Part shown: piece by piece, positions 1 to 7,657 of the stretch
Layout of the letters: each line of letters begins with the position of its first letter
Numbering within the stretch: the stretch's first letter is position 1
Assembly (NCBI GenBank): GCA_018648445.1
Contig: JABGRG010000147.1
Span: forward strand, 1-7,821
Origin: Rhodospirillales bacterium
GTDB taxonomy: Bacteria > Pseudomonadota > Alphaproteobacteria > Rhodospirillales_A > JACZKS01
Length of the DNA: 7,821 nucleotides
Reading direction: 5' to 3'
Made by a program: the position numbers and the translations under genes
Notes under the pieces: model-generated
Databases searched by the model: none
What the model saw: the letters and a program-made list of their open reading frames with translations, nothing else
Told to the model about the DNA's origin: nothing

Positions 1-1107
1 GACGGCGAGGTGTTCTGGGGTTTAGGTGCCGGGGCCACCGGACAGTCGGTGGGCGAGGTTTGCTTCAACACTTCGATCACGGGCTATCAGGAAATCCTGA
101 CCGATCCGTCCTACGCGGGTCAGATCATTACCTTCACGTTCCCGCATGTGGGCAACGTCGGCGCCAACCCCGAAGACATCGAAACGATTGTACCCGCTGC
201 GCGCGGCTGCATCCTGGGCGCCGAAATTACCGAACCTTCCAACTGGCGGGCGGCCAGCCATCTTGGTGAATGGTTGAAATCCCACGGCCTGACGGCGCTG
301 ACCGGAGTCGATACCCGCAAATTGGCGCGGCGCATTCGCGACGGCGGCGCGCCCAATGGAACGATCGTCTTTGAAGGCGGTGGCGCGGTCGATATCATTG
401 CTGCGTTTCAGGCGGCACGCCAGTGGCCGGGGCTGGAGGGCATGGACCTGGCCAAGGACGTCACCTGCGCCGAATCCTCAACCTGGGACGAGGGCGCGTG
501 GTCCATTGGCGAAGGTTACGCCACCCAAAGCGCTCCGAAGCATCACGTGGTCGCTGTTGATTTCGGCGCCAAGCGCAACATCCTGCGCTGTCTGGCCGAC
601 GCCGGATGCAAGGTGACGGTGGTTCCGGCGTCCACCAGCGCGGCCGATATCCTCGCCCATAAACCCGATGGCGTGTTTCTGTCCAACGGTCCCGGCGACC
701 CGGCGGCGACCGGAAAATATTCGGTGCCCATGATCCGCGGCTTGCTGGAAAACGGCCTGCCCATCTTCGGCATCTGCCTCGGCCATCAGATGCTCTCTCT
801 GGCCCTGGGGGCCAAGACCTTCAAAATGCATCTGGGCCATCGGGGGGGCAACCATCCGGTCAAGGATCTGGCCACCGGCAAGGTCGAGATCACCAGCCAG
901 AACCACGGCTTCGTTGTTGACCGCGACAGCCTGCCTGACGGCGTCACGGAAACTCACATATCCCTTTTCGATCAAACCAACGAGGGCATCGCGCTGAAAG
1001 ACAAACCGGTCTTTTCCGTCCAATACCACCCCGAAGCCAGCCCCGGCCCCCAAGACAGCCATCATTTGTTCGAGCGGTTCGTCGGGTTGATGGGGGGAGG
1101 GTCTTAA
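1..1107 (+). CDS. carA: Carbamoyl-phosphate synthase small (glutaminase) subunit, 5'-truncated by window edge
   Basis: This is the glutamine amidotransferase subunit of carbamoyl-phosphate synthase. It hydrolyses glutamine and passes ammonia to CarB in the cytoplasm for pyrimidine and arginine synthesis. The frame is open from base 1 (Asp-Gly-Glu-Val-Phe-Trp-Gly) to TAA at 1105-1107, giving 368 visible codons. The GTG at base 10 is an internal Val, because family homology continues upstream of it. By alignment from memory with E. coli CarA, visible residue 1 matches about residue 11, so only the extreme N-terminus is missing. The N-terminal CPSase small-chain domain ([20 protein letters not shown], visible residues about 18-37) is followed by the class I glutaminase domain. 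The nucleophile Cys lies in GICLGHQ (codon 775-777), and the catalytic His and Glu in YHPEAS (codons 1027-1029 and 1033-1035). No catalytic residue is missing. carB follows after 4 bp. The promoter lies outside the window. Confidence 0.97.
   Translation, partial: DGEVFWGLGAGATGQSVGEVCFNTSITGYQEILTDPSYAGQIITFTFPHVGNVGANPEDIETIVPAARGCILGAEITEPSNWRAASHLGEWLKSHGLTALTGVDTRKLARRIRDGGAPNGTIVFEGGGAVDIIAAFQAARQWPGLEGMDLAKDVTCAESSTWDEGAWSIGEGYATQSAPKHHVVAVDFGAKRNILRCLADAGCKVTVVPASTSAADILAHKPDGVFLSNGPGDPAATGKYSVPMIRGLLENGLPIFGICLGHQMLSLALGAKTFKMHLGHRGGNHPVKDLATGKVEITSQNHGFVVDRDSLPDGVTETHISLFDQTNEGIALKDKPVFSVQYHPEASPGPQDSHHLFERFVGLMGGGS
1092..1100 (+). promoter_or_regulatory. Ribosome binding site of carB inside the end of carA
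   Basis: A purine-rich stretch, GGGGGGAGG, ends 11 bp before the carB ATG at 1112 and lies within the last codons of carA. With only 4 bp between the carA stop and the carB start, this fits translational coupling that keeps the two subunits in balance. The coupling is inferred. Confidence 0.7.
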
Positions 1108-1111
1108 AGTC

Positions 1112-4100
1112 ATGCCCAAGCGCACAGACATAAAGTCCATTCTGATCATCGGGGCCGGGCCCATTATTATCGGGCAGGCTTGCGAGTTTGATTATTCCGG
1201 CGCGCAGGCGTGCAAGGCGCTGCGTCAGGAAGGTTATCGGGTCATTCTGGTCAATTCCAATCCGGCGACCATCATGACCGATCCGGATATGGCCGACGCC
1301 ACCTACATTGAACCGATCCAGACGGCCACCATCGAACGCATCATCGCCGCCGAAAAGCCCGACGCCCTGTTGCCGACCATGGGCGGGCAGACCGGTTTGA
1401 ACGCGGCCATCGACTTGGCCCGCGAGGGCATCCTTGAAAAGTACGGCGTTGAGTTGATCGGCGCCGACGCCGACGTCATCGACAAGGCCGAGGATCGCCT
1501 GAAATTCCGTCAGGCTATGGATTCCATAGGTCTGGAAAGCCCGAAAAGTGCGCTCATTCACGAAATGAGCGAGGCGCGGGCGGCCATGGACGATATTGGC
1601 CTGCCGCTGATCATCCGGCCGTCGTTTACCTTGGGCGGCGAGGGCGGCGGCATTGCCTATAACCGCGAGGAGTTTGAGCACATCGTCGCCAGGGGGCTGG
1701 CCAAATCGCCGGTGGGCGAGGTGCTGGTCGAAGAATCGGTGCTGGGCTGGAAGGAATACGAGATGGAAGTGGTCCGCGACTCGGCGGACAACTGCATCAT
1801 CGTGTGTTCCATCGAAAACCTCGACCCCATGGGAGTCCACACGGGCGATTCCATCACGGTTGCCCCGGCCCTGACCCTGACCGACAAGGAATACCAAATC
1901 CTGCGCAACGCCTCGATTGCGGTGCTGCGGGAAATCGGCGTCGATACGGGCGGCTCGAACGTGCAGTTCGCCATCAATCCCGACGACGGCCGTCTGGTCA
2001 TTATTGAAATGAACCCGCGGGTGTCGCGCTCCTCGGCGCTGGCTTCCAAGGCGACCGGCTTTCCCATCGCCAAAATCGCCGCCAAGCTGGCCGTTGGCTA
2101 TACGCTTGACGAGCTGATGAACGACATCACCGGCGTTACGCCTGCGGCGTTCGAACCGACCATAGATTACGTCGTCACCAAAATCCCGCGCTTCACCTTC
2201 GAGAAGTTTCCGGGGACCGACGCGCTGCTCAATACCTCCATGAAGTCCGTGGGCGAGGCCATGTCCATGGGCCGGAACTTCCAGGAATCGCTGCAAAAGG
2301 CCCTGCGATCCGTGGAAACCGGGCTTTCCGGGCTGAACGAGGTGGAAATCGAGGGAGCCGAAGGATACGGCGCCAACAAGGACGCCATTCGCGCCGCCTT
2401 GGCCGTGCCGTCGCCCGAACGCATTCTGGTCATCGCGCAGGCTTTCCGTCTGGGCATGAGCGTTGTCGAAATTCAGGCCGTCTGTCATTACGATCCGTGG
2501 TTTCTGCGCCAGATCGAACAACTGGTCGAGGTCGAGGCCCGATTGCGGGTGGGCGGGCTGCCCGGCGATTCTCCGGCTTTGCGGCGAATCAAGGCGATGG
2601 GCTTTTCCGACGAAAGGCTTTCCCAGATTACCGGCAAGACGGTGGCCGAAGTGGCGTTTCGCCGCGAGGTTCTGGATGTCCATCCGGTGTACAAGCGGGT
2701 CGATACCTGCGCCGCCGAGTTTCCGTCGCTCACGCCCTATATGTATTCGTCCTACGAGGGCGACGGGGTCAACGCCGCGGAATGCGAATCCGATCCTTCG
2801 AAACGCAAAAAGGTGGTCATCCTGGGCGGTGGCCCCAACCGCATCGGGCAGGGGATCGAGTTCGATTACTGCTGCGTTCACGCGGCCTACGCCCTGAAGG
2901 AAGCGGGTTTCGAGACCATCATGGTCAACTGCAACCCCGAAACCGTGTCGACCGATTACGACACCTCTGATCGCTTGTATTTCGAGCCGCTGACCGCCGA
3001 GGACGTGATCGAAGTGATCCGCGCCGAAGCGCGCAACGGCGAACTGGTCGGCGTTATCGTGCAATTGGGCGGACAGACGCCGCTGAAACTGGCCGCCGCG
3101 CTGGAGGCGGCCTCCATACCCATTCTTGGGACCTCGCCGGACGCCATCGACCTGGCCGAGGACCGTGAGCGGTTCCAGGCGTTGCTGGAAGATCTCGGAT
3201 TGCGCCAACCGGCCAACGGCATCGCGCGCTCTTTGGAAGAGGCGCAAGCTGTGGCCGACGAAATCGGCTTTGCGCTGGTCATTCGTCCGTCCTACGTGCT
3301 GGGTGGGCGGGCCATGGAGATCGTGCACGACCACGGCGCGCTGAAACGTTACATCACCACTGCGGTGAATGTTTCGGGCGATAGCCCGGTTCTGCTGGAC
3401 TCGTACCTGCAAGACGCCATCGAAGTGGATGTCGACGCCATTTCAGACGGCAAGGACGTGTACGTTGCGGGCATCATGCAGCACATCGAGGAAGCGGGCA
3501 TTCATTCGGGAGATTCGGCGTGTTCCCTGCCGCCCCATTCCCTGCCCCCCGCAATCGTTGCCGAAATTGAAGTTCAGGCCAGAAAACTGGCGCTGGCGCT
3601 GGGCGTTGTCGGGTTGATGAACGCGCAGTTCGCGGTCAAGGGGCGCGACATCTTTATCCTTGAAGTCAATCCGCGTGGAAGCCGAACGGTTCCGTTCGTG
3701 GCCAAGGCCACCGGCGTTCCCGTCGCGAAGATCGCGGCGCAGGTCATGGCCGGACGAAAGCTGGCCGATTTCGGCTTGCCCGAGTCGCTTAAAATGAAAC
3801 ACGTGGCTGTCAAGGAAGCGGTGTTCCCGTTCGCGCGTTTCCCGGGCGTCGACATTATCCTGGGGCCGGAAATGAAATCGACCGGCGAAGTGATGGGCAT
3901 CGACGCCGATTTCAGCCGCGCCTTCGCCAAATCGCAACTGGGGGCGGGCACGCATTTGCCCGACGCAGGATGCGTGTTCGTCTCGGTCAAGGATCGGGAC
4001 AAGGCGGATGCGGCGGTGCTGGCGCGCAGGCTCGTGGGCATGGGGTTCAATCTCGTGGCTACCGGCGGCACGGCGCGCCATCTTGAATTGGCCGGGCTTG

Positions 4101-4369
4101 AAGTGAGGCGCATCAACAAGGTGCTGGAAGGGCGGCCCCACTGCGTGGACGCCATTATCAGCGGTCAGGTCCAGTTGGTGATCAACACGACCGAGGGAGC
4201 GCAAGCCGTTTCGGACAGTTTTTCGATCCGGCGTTCGGCCTTGATTTACGGGGTGCCGCACTATACGACTATGTCCGGCGCAGCTGCCGCGATCGGGGCG
4301 TTGCTGACTTTACGTTCCGGGACACTTGATGTTGCGCCGTTGCAGTCCTACTTTACGGGTTCGAAGTAA
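1112..4369 (+). CDS. carB: Carbamoyl-phosphate synthase large subunit
   Basis: This 1085-residue protein makes carbamoyl phosphate from bicarbonate, CarA-derived ammonia and two ATP. E. coli CarB has 1073 residues. The duplicated architecture is complete. The first ATP-grasp half (about 1-400) has GAGPIIIGQ near the start, RPSFTLGG from Arg169 and [10 protein letters not shown]. An oligomerisation region follows (about 400-560). The second half has [10 protein letters not shown] at 572-581, [12 protein letters not shown] from Arg725 and [12 protein letters not shown]. The C-terminal MGS-like allosteric domain runs from about 950 to 1085, with [15 protein letters not shown] and INTTEG, the segments that bind UMP/IMP in E. 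coli. The second half runs about 10 residues ahead of E. coli numbering, so the extra length lies between residues 169 and 725, probably in the oligomerisation region. Two positions differ from the E. coli form: Glu177 in the first glycine-rich loop and His1050 where E. coli has Tyr1040. The ATG start has a good ribosome site and matches the family N-terminus ([16 protein letters not shown]). Confidence 0.98.
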   Translation: MPKRTDIKSILIIGAGPIIIGQACEFDYSGAQACKALRQEGYRVILVNSNPATIMTDPDMADATYIEPIQTATIERIIAAEKPDALLPTMGGQTGLNAAIDLAREGILEKYGVELIGADADVIDKAEDRLKFRQAMDSIGLESPKSALIHEMSEARAAMDDIGLPLIIRPSFTLGGEGGGIAYNREEFEHIVARGLAKSPVGEVLVEESVLGWKEYEMEVVRDSADNCIIVCSIENLDPMGVHTGDSITVAPALTLTDKEYQILRNASIAVLREIGVDTGGSNVQFAINPDDGRLVIIEMNPRVSRSSALASKATGFPIAKIAAKLAVGYTLDELMNDITGVTPAAFEPTIDYVVTKIPRFTFEKFPGTDALLNTSMKSVGEAMSMGRNFQESLQKALRSVETGLSGLNEVEIEGAEGYGANKDAIRAALAVPSPERILVIAQAFRLGMSVVEIQAVCHYDPWFLRQIEQLVEVEARLRVGGLPGDSPALRRIKAMGFSDERLSQITGKTVAEVAFRREVLDVHPVYKRVDTCAAEFPSLTPYMYSSYEGDGVNAAECESDPSKRKKVVILGGGPNRIGQGIEFDYCCVHAAYALKEAGFETIMVNCNPETVSTDYDTSDRLYFEPLTAEDVIEVIRAEARNGELVGVIVQLGGQTPLKLAAALEAASIPILGTSPDAIDLAEDRERFQALLEDLGLRQPANGIARSLEEAQAVADEIGFALVIRPSYVLGGRAMEIVHDHGALKRYITTAVNVSGDSPVLLDSYLQDAIEVDVDAISDGKDVYVAGIMQHIEEAGIHSGDSACSLPPHSLPPAIVAEIEVQARKLALALGVVGLMNAQFAVKGRDIFILEVNPRGSRTVPFVAKATGVPVAKIAAQVMAGRKLADFGLPESLKMKHVAVKEAVFPFARFPGVDIILGPEMKSTGEVMGIDADFSRAFAKSQLGAGTHLPDAGCVFVSVKDRDKADAAVLARRLVGMGFNLVATGGTARHLELAGLEVRRINKVLEGRPHCVDAIISGQVQLVINTTEGAQAVSDSFSIRRSALIYGVPHYTTMSGAAAAIGALLTLRSGTLDVAPLQSYFTGSK

Positions 4370-4459
4370 GTCGATATCGTTTCTGATCGTGTCTGCCGCC
4401 CGCGCTCCATGACAGGGGCCGCGCGGAAGGCCGGTTATTGTTGTTTGGGAAAAGAATTC

Positions 4460-4933
4460 ATGGAAAAGTCGCCGATGACCGCCGAAGGTTTCAATCAGTT
4501 GGAAACCGAGCGCGATCGCCTTGTAACTCAGGAACGTCCCGCGATCATCCGCGCCATTGCCGCGGCCCGCGAACATGGGGATTTGTCCGAGAACGCGGAA
4601 TACCATGCCGCCCGCGAACGCCAGAGCTTCGTTGAAGGACGTCTGGCCGAGATCGAGCATCTGATCAGCAGCGCTGAAATTATTGACCCCAGCAAACTGT
4701 CGGGAAAGACCGTGCGGTTTGGTGCTAAGGTCAAGGTCATCGATGAAGATACGGAAGACAAAAGCGTCTTTCTTATTGTTGGCAGCCACGAGGCTGATAT
4801 TTCGAAGGGGCGGATTTCGATCACGTCCCCGCTGGCCCGCGCCATGATCGGCAAGCAGAAGGGCGACGTTATCGAGGTCAATGCGCCCAGCGGGCCCAAG
4901 TCCTACGAAATTCTGTCGGTGCGATTCGGGTAG
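4460..4933 (+). CDS. greA: Transcription elongation factor GreA
   Basis: GreA enters the RNA polymerase secondary channel and stimulates cleavage of backtracked transcripts. The chosen ATG gives 157 residues, against about 158 for the family, starting [10 protein letters not shown], which matches the usual N-terminus. An in-frame ATG 51 bp upstream would add 17 non-homologous residues ([10 protein letters not shown]...) and is rejected. The N-terminal coiled coil (about 1-75) carries the acidic tip GDLSEN with Asp41 and Glu44, the residues that coordinate catalytic Mg. The C-terminal FKBP-like domain contains [18 protein letters not shown]. The ribosome site is modest: GGGA at 4447-4450, 9 bp before the ATG. 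The gene follows carB after 90 bp that contain no clear terminator and only a poor promoter candidate (ATGACA at 4409-4414). Read-through from carAB is therefore likely. It converges with the Lrp-type gene, with 19 bp between the stop codons. Confidence 0.96.
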   Translation: MEKSPMTAEGFNQLETERDRLVTQERPAIIRAIAAAREHGDLSENAEYHAARERQSFVEGRLAEIEHLISSAEIIDPSKLSGKTVRFGAKVKVIDEDTEDKSVFLIVGSHEADISKGRISITSPLARAMIGKQKGDVIEVNAPSGPKSYEILSVRFG

Positions 4934-4948
4934 AATTGAACCTGGATT

Positions 4949-4960
4949 CGATCTAGATCG
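4949..4960. repeat. 12-bp perfect palindrome between convergent greA and Lrp gene
   Basis: CGATCTAGATCG is a perfect palindrome that overlaps the stop codon of the minus-strand Lrp-type gene, between two convergent genes. No T-run follows it on either strand, so it is not a canonical intrinsic terminator. It may be chance, a weak hairpin at the transcript ends, or a protein site. Confidence 0.35.
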
Positions 4961-5432
4961 GAACGCCCGCCTTATATTTGGATTGGCGGATGGATAACGC
5001 CGATTTGACGTGGCTAACGTTGGGCGCGGTGGTCAGCTTTGTCGTCAGAAACCGCTGGTAATCGTCCCAATCCTCGGCCACGACCTTCAAAAGGAAGTCG
5101 GCCTCGCCCGCCAGCATGAAGCATTCACGTACCTGTGGCCATTGCTGAACAAGGTCCTCGAACGCCTCAAGGTCGGTTTCGGCCTGGCTTTCCAACCCGA
5201 CCTGTGCGAACACCATGACGTTGAAGCCCAGGGCCTTGGGTTCCAACTCGGCATGATATCCCTGAATTAGCCCCGCTTCTTCGAGAACGCGGACACGCCG
5301 CAAGCACGGCGGCGCGGAAATGCCCGCGCGGCGAGCCAATTCAACATTGGTAATGCGCCCGTTTTTCTGCAAATCGCGCAAAATACGGCGGTCGATATCA
5401 TCGAGCTTGACACGAGAGCGTTTTGTTTTCAT
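4953..5432 (-). CDS. Lrp/AsnC-family transcriptional regulator
   Basis: This 159-residue protein has the classic Lrp layout. An N-terminal winged helix-turn-helix covers about residues 10-60 (LDDIDRRILRDLQKNGRITN, then ELARRAGISAPPCLRRVRVL, with the recognition helix around 39-51). A C-terminal RAM/AsnC ligand domain covers about 68-150, with the effector-site loop near AGEADFLLKVVAEDWDDYQRF (108-128). Such proteins form dimers and higher oligomers that wrap DNA and often respond to amino acids. The ligand cannot be told from sequence. The start at 5432 is supported by AAAGAGGT placed 8 bp upstream and by a basic N-terminus (MKTKRSRVKL) before the first helix. It is divergent from trxB across 216 bp, so it may regulate itself and possibly trxB, which is inference. 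It could be Lrp itself or a paralogue, so no symbol is given. Confidence 0.95.
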   Translation of the reverse strand: MKTKRSRVKLDDIDRRILRDLQKNGRITNVELARRAGISAPPCLRRVRVLEEAGLIQGYHAELEPKALGFNVMVFAQVGLESQAETDLEAFEDLVQQWPQVRECFMLAGEADFLLKVVAEDWDDYQRFLTTKLTTAPNVSHVKSALSIRQSKYKAGVPI

Positions 5433-5489
5433 CCAAGGATACCTCTTTCAACGAAATTATATTATAACGTTGTCGCCAAATATCCAAGG
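5431..5489. repeat. Direct repeat ATCCAAGG, two copies 51 bp apart, flanking the Lrp-type promoter
   Basis: The 8-mer ATCCAAGG occurs at 5431-5438, overlapping the start codon of the Lrp-type gene, and at 5482-5489, over its -35. The spacing of 51 bp is close to five helical turns, so both copies face the same side of the DNA. This suits an oligomeric regulator such as Lrp binding its own promoter, but two 8-mers can also arise by chance. Confidence 0.3.
5441..5487 (-). promoter_or_regulatory. Promoter and ribosome binding site of the Lrp-type gene
   Basis: Read on the minus strand, TATAATATAAT at 5466-5456 contains two overlapping perfect -10 hexamers. A -35-like TTGGAT lies at 5487-5482, with a 15-bp gap to the first hexamer and 20 bp to the second, so spacing is not ideal for either. 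The predicted leader is only about 17-22 nt. It contains the ribosome site AAAGAGGT (5448-5441) ahead of the ATG at 5432. The -10 is strong; the -35 assignment is uncertain. Confidence 0.5.
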
Positions 5490-5539
5490 TCGCAAAGACA
5501 ATTAATTTCTCGTTGGCCGGTCTTTTTGTAACCCTTGGC

Positions 5540-5568
5540 TTGCGTCCGCGAGAGCGGGTTTTTATTTT
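5540..5568 (+). promoter_or_regulatory. Candidate sigma70-type promoter of trxB
   Basis: TTGCGT at 5540-5545 and TATTTT at 5563-5568 are separated by an optimal 17 bp. The predicted start near 5575 leaves a leader of roughly 75 nt before the trxB ATG at 5649. The spacer contains a small CCGC/GCGG hairpin followed by T-rich sequence, which could instead be read as a weak terminator. No other candidate in the divergent region has better spacing. Confidence 0.4.
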
Positions 5569-5648
5569 AAGGCCGATCGGGTTCACCGGATTTGGACTGG
5601 TGACTTCAATTCTGAACCGACACCACCGAGAAAAAAGGCTCCGAAACG

Positions 5649-6614
5649 ATGCCCAATACCCATCACACGAAGGTGCTCATCATCGGATCGGGGGCGGCCG
5701 GATATACGGCGGCGCTCTATGCGGCGAGAGCCAATCTGGAGCCTATACTGATCAAGGGGTTGCAGCCGGGCGGACAGTTGACGATTACCACAGAGGTTGA
5801 GAATTACCCCGGCTTTCCCGATCCTATCCAGGGCCCGGAACTGATGGAACGGATGCGCGAGCAGGCCGAAAACGTGGGCGCGACACTGATCGACGACGTG
5901 ATCGTCAGTTGCGATCTTTCCAACCGCCCGTTCTCGGCGATCAGCGACTCGGGTGATGTTTACACGGGCGAGACCCTGGTTATCGCCACCGGCGCGTCGG
6001 CGCGTTGGCTGGGCCTGGAAAGCGAGCGTACCTTCATGGGGTTCGGCGTTTCGGCCTGCGCCACCTGCGACGGATTTTTCTTCCGGGGCCGGGAAGTGGT
6101 CGTGGTTGGCGGTGGAAATACCGCCGTGACCGAGGCTCTATACCTGACCAATCACGCCACCAAGGTGACGCTGGTGCATCGGCGTGACGAATTGCGGGCC
6201 GAAAAAACCCTTCAAGACAGGCTGTTTCGCAATGAAAAAGTCGAGGTTGTCTGGGATTCGGCGATTCAAGAGGTCACGGGCGACAACAACCCGCCCGGCG
6301 TTACCGGTGTTGTGCTGCGCAATCTCAAAACCGGGGAGACAAGCGAGCTTGCCGTTGACGGCGTTTTCGTGGCCATCGGCCATACGCCGAATACGGCGAT
6401 TTTCGCGGGCCAGCTGGATATGGACGAAAGTGGTTTCATCAATACCGTTCCGGGCGGCGTTGCGACCAGCGTACCAGGCGTGTTTGCGGCGGGCGACGTG
6501 CAGGATCACGTCTACCAGCAAGCGGTCACGGCGGCCGGAACCGGCTGCATGAGCGCGCTAGACGCCGAACGCTTTCTGGCCGAACACGAGGGCGAATCGC
6601 TCGCCGCCGAATAG
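5649..6614 (+). CDS. trxB: Thioredoxin-disulfide reductase (NADPH)
   Basis: This 321-residue low-molecular-weight flavoprotein transfers electrons from NADPH through FAD and a redox disulfide to thioredoxin in the cytoplasm. The FAD-binding Rossmann motif GSGAAG is at 13-18. ENYPGFP (51-57) and ATGA (113-116) follow. The redox pair is CATC with Cys137 and Cys140, followed by DGFFFRG. The NADPH domain has GGGNTA at 154-159 and HRRDELRA at 177-184. The second FAD motif GVFAAGDV is at 277-284, and the usual [14 protein letters not shown] lies near the C-terminus. Length and motifs are normal and nothing is missing. The ATG at 5649 is preceded by AAAAAAGG ending at 5638, and the N-terminus [15 protein letters not shown] fits the family. 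A LysR-type gene follows 37 bp downstream on the same strand, and an Lrp-type gene is divergent upstream. Confidence 0.97.
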   Translation: MPNTHHTKVLIIGSGAAGYTAALYAARANLEPILIKGLQPGGQLTITTEVENYPGFPDPIQGPELMERMREQAENVGATLIDDVIVSCDLSNRPFSAISDSGDVYTGETLVIATGASARWLGLESERTFMGFGVSACATCDGFFFRGREVVVVGGGNTAVTEALYLTNHATKVTLVHRRDELRAEKTLQDRLFRNEKVEVVWDSAIQEVTGDNNPPGVTGVVLRNLKTGETSELAVDGVFVAIGHTPNTAIFAGQLDMDESGFINTVPGGVATSVPGVFAAGDVQDHVYQQAVTAAGTGCMSALDAERFLAEHEGESLAAE

Positions 6615-6651
6615 CCTTATTTTTCGCACGAAACGATTTTTTGGAGCCGAA

Positions 6652-7554
6652 ATGGATTGGGACAAGCTTAGGGTTTTTCACGCTGTTGCCGAGGCGGGAA
6701 GTTTCACCCATGCCGGTGAAACGCTGAATCTCAGCCAGTCGGCGGTCAGTCGCCAAATCAGCAACCTGGAGGAAAGCCTTCATGTTCCGCTGTTTCATCG
6801 GCACGCGCGCGGCCTGATGCTGACCGAGCAGGGCGAGCTGTTGCATCGCACCGCGCGCGATATGGCGGCCCGTTTATCCATGACCACGGCGCGAATCCGC
6901 GAAAGCCGCGACCGGCCGCAAGGCAGGTTGCTGGTGACGTCGACGGTGGGCTTCGGTTCGGTGTGGTTGACGCCGCGTCTCAATGATTTTCTGAAACGCT
7001 ATCCCGAGATGGATATTTCCATGGTGCTGGCCGATACCGAGCTGGACCTTTCCATGCGCGAGGCGGATGTCGCCATTCGAATGATGCCGCCGCGCCAGCC
7101 CGATCTCGTCAAGCTTCACCTGATGAAGATGCGCTATCGCATCGTCGCCTCGCCCTCGTATCTAAACGAACACCCGGCGCCGAAAACGCCGGAAGAATTG
7201 GACGAACATAAAATCGTCGTCTTCGGCGAGGACGCCTCGCCGCCGGTTCCCGATGTGGACTGGCTGTTGCAGGTGGGGGCCAAGCCGGGGAAGAAACGCC
7301 GTCCGGCGCTGCGGGTCAACAGCACCTACGGGATTTTCCGGGCCGTGCAAAGCGGCCTTGGCATTGCCGCCGTTCCCGACTATCTGGCGCGCGAGGGGCG
7401 AGGGTTGGTCAGAGTGCTTCCCGATTTGGAGTCACCCACTCTGGATGCCTACTTCGTTTATCCGGAAGAGTTGCGCAATTCCATGCGGATCAAGGTGTTT
7501 CGCGACTTTCTGGTCGACCGTATCAACGCCGAAGGAATCAAAGAACCCCTGTAA
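6652..7554 (+). CDS. LysR-family transcriptional regulator
   Basis: This 300-residue protein has the LysR layout. An N-terminal winged helix-turn-helix spans about residues 3-62 (VFHAVAEAGSFTHAGETLNL, then SQSAVSRQISNLEESL, with TEQGELL closing the wing). A linker helix runs to about 88. The periplasmic-binding-protein-like effector domain spans about 91-295 (GRLLVTSTVGFGSVWLTPRL, YRIVASPSYL, VQSGLGIAAVPDYLA). The protein contains no cysteine, so it cannot sense oxidants by an OxyR-type disulfide despite following trxB. The ATG has a clear GGAG site at 6643-6646. The preceding 37 bp are T-rich with no terminator, so co-transcription with trxB is plausible. The target genes and effector are unknown. 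LysR regulators often control a divergent neighbour, but here the upstream gene runs in the same direction. Confidence 0.95.
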   Translation: MDWDKLRVFHAVAEAGSFTHAGETLNLSQSAVSRQISNLEESLHVPLFHRHARGLMLTEQGELLHRTARDMAARLSMTTARIRESRDRPQGRLLVTSTVGFGSVWLTPRLNDFLKRYPEMDISMVLADTELDLSMREADVAIRMMPPRQPDLVKLHLMKMRYRIVASPSYLNEHPAPKTPEELDEHKIVVFGEDASPPVPDVDWLLQVGAKPGKKRRPALRVNSTYGIFRAVQSGLGIAAVPDYLAREGRGLVRVLPDLESPTLDAYFVYPEELRNSMRIKVFRDFLVDRINAEGIKEPL

Positions 7555-7579
7555 CCGGTTTGAATATATGGGGTTTTTT
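7541..7579 (+). terminator. Probable intrinsic terminator overlapping the end of the LysR gene
   Basis: AAGAACCCC (7541-7549), in the last LysR codons, pairs with GGGGTTTTT (7570-7578), giving 9 bp with one G-U. The loop is 20 nt and the T-run is 7574-7579. The core is six clean pairs (AACCCC/GGGGTT). The large loop weakens it, so termination may be partial. A second hairpin follows at once. Confidence 0.5.
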
Positions 7580-7581
7580 CG

Positions 7582-7610
7582 AGCTATGCAGTTTTTGCAT
7601 GGCTGGTTTT
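7582..7610 (+). terminator. Second hairpin downstream of the LysR gene, terminator-like
   Basis: AGCTATGCA (7582-7590) pairs with TGCATGGCT (7596-7604) over nine positions with one G-U wobble, closing a GTTTT loop. GGTTTT follows at 7605-7610. The T-run is short, so it may only back up the preceding terminator or protect the 3' end. Confidence 0.35.
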
Positions 7611-7621
7611 CCGAAATGGCG

Positions 7622-7651
7622 TTGGTCGTACCGGCGCGTTTTCCATATAAC
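7622..7651 (+). promoter_or_regulatory. Candidate promoter of the structured RNA region
   Basis: A near-consensus -10, TATAAC (7646-7651, five of six matches), lies 18 bp after TTGGTC (7622-7627, three of six matches). The predicted start, about 7657-7659, falls just before the first hairpin of the candidate RNA. It also sits directly after the LysR terminators, where a new transcription unit would begin. Support is positional and motif-based only. Confidence 0.4.
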
Positions 7652-7657
7652 CCTCTC

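Noticed and set aside
10..12. GTG as a start codon for carA
   Set aside because: The frame is open upstream and the preceding residues (Asp-Gly-Glu) match the family N-terminal strand, so the gene simply begins before the window.
478..1164. 228-codon minus-strand open frame antisense to carA and the carB start
   Set aside because: It lies opposite the conserved glutaminase domain, and its composition is that of a codon-bias shadow.
944..3412. 822-codon minus-strand open frame antisense to carA/carB
   Set aside because: It mirrors the GC-rich codons of carB. The translation is low complexity (rich in R, G, H, D), has no recognisable domain and overlaps a fully conserved gene.
3443..4261. 272-codon minus-strand open frame antisense to carB
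   Set aside because: It is the same shadow effect as the longer antisense frame, with no family resemblance and no credible start region.
4409..4459. 17-residue N-terminal extension of GreA from an upstream ATG
   Set aside because: The extension has no resemblance to GreA, whereas the ATG at 4460 gives the standard N-terminus and length.
5546..5569. CCGC/GCGG hairpin plus T-rich run as a terminator in front of trxB
   Set aside because: The stem is only 4 bp, no upstream plus-strand transcript needs it, and the same bases fit a 17-bp-spaced promoter better.
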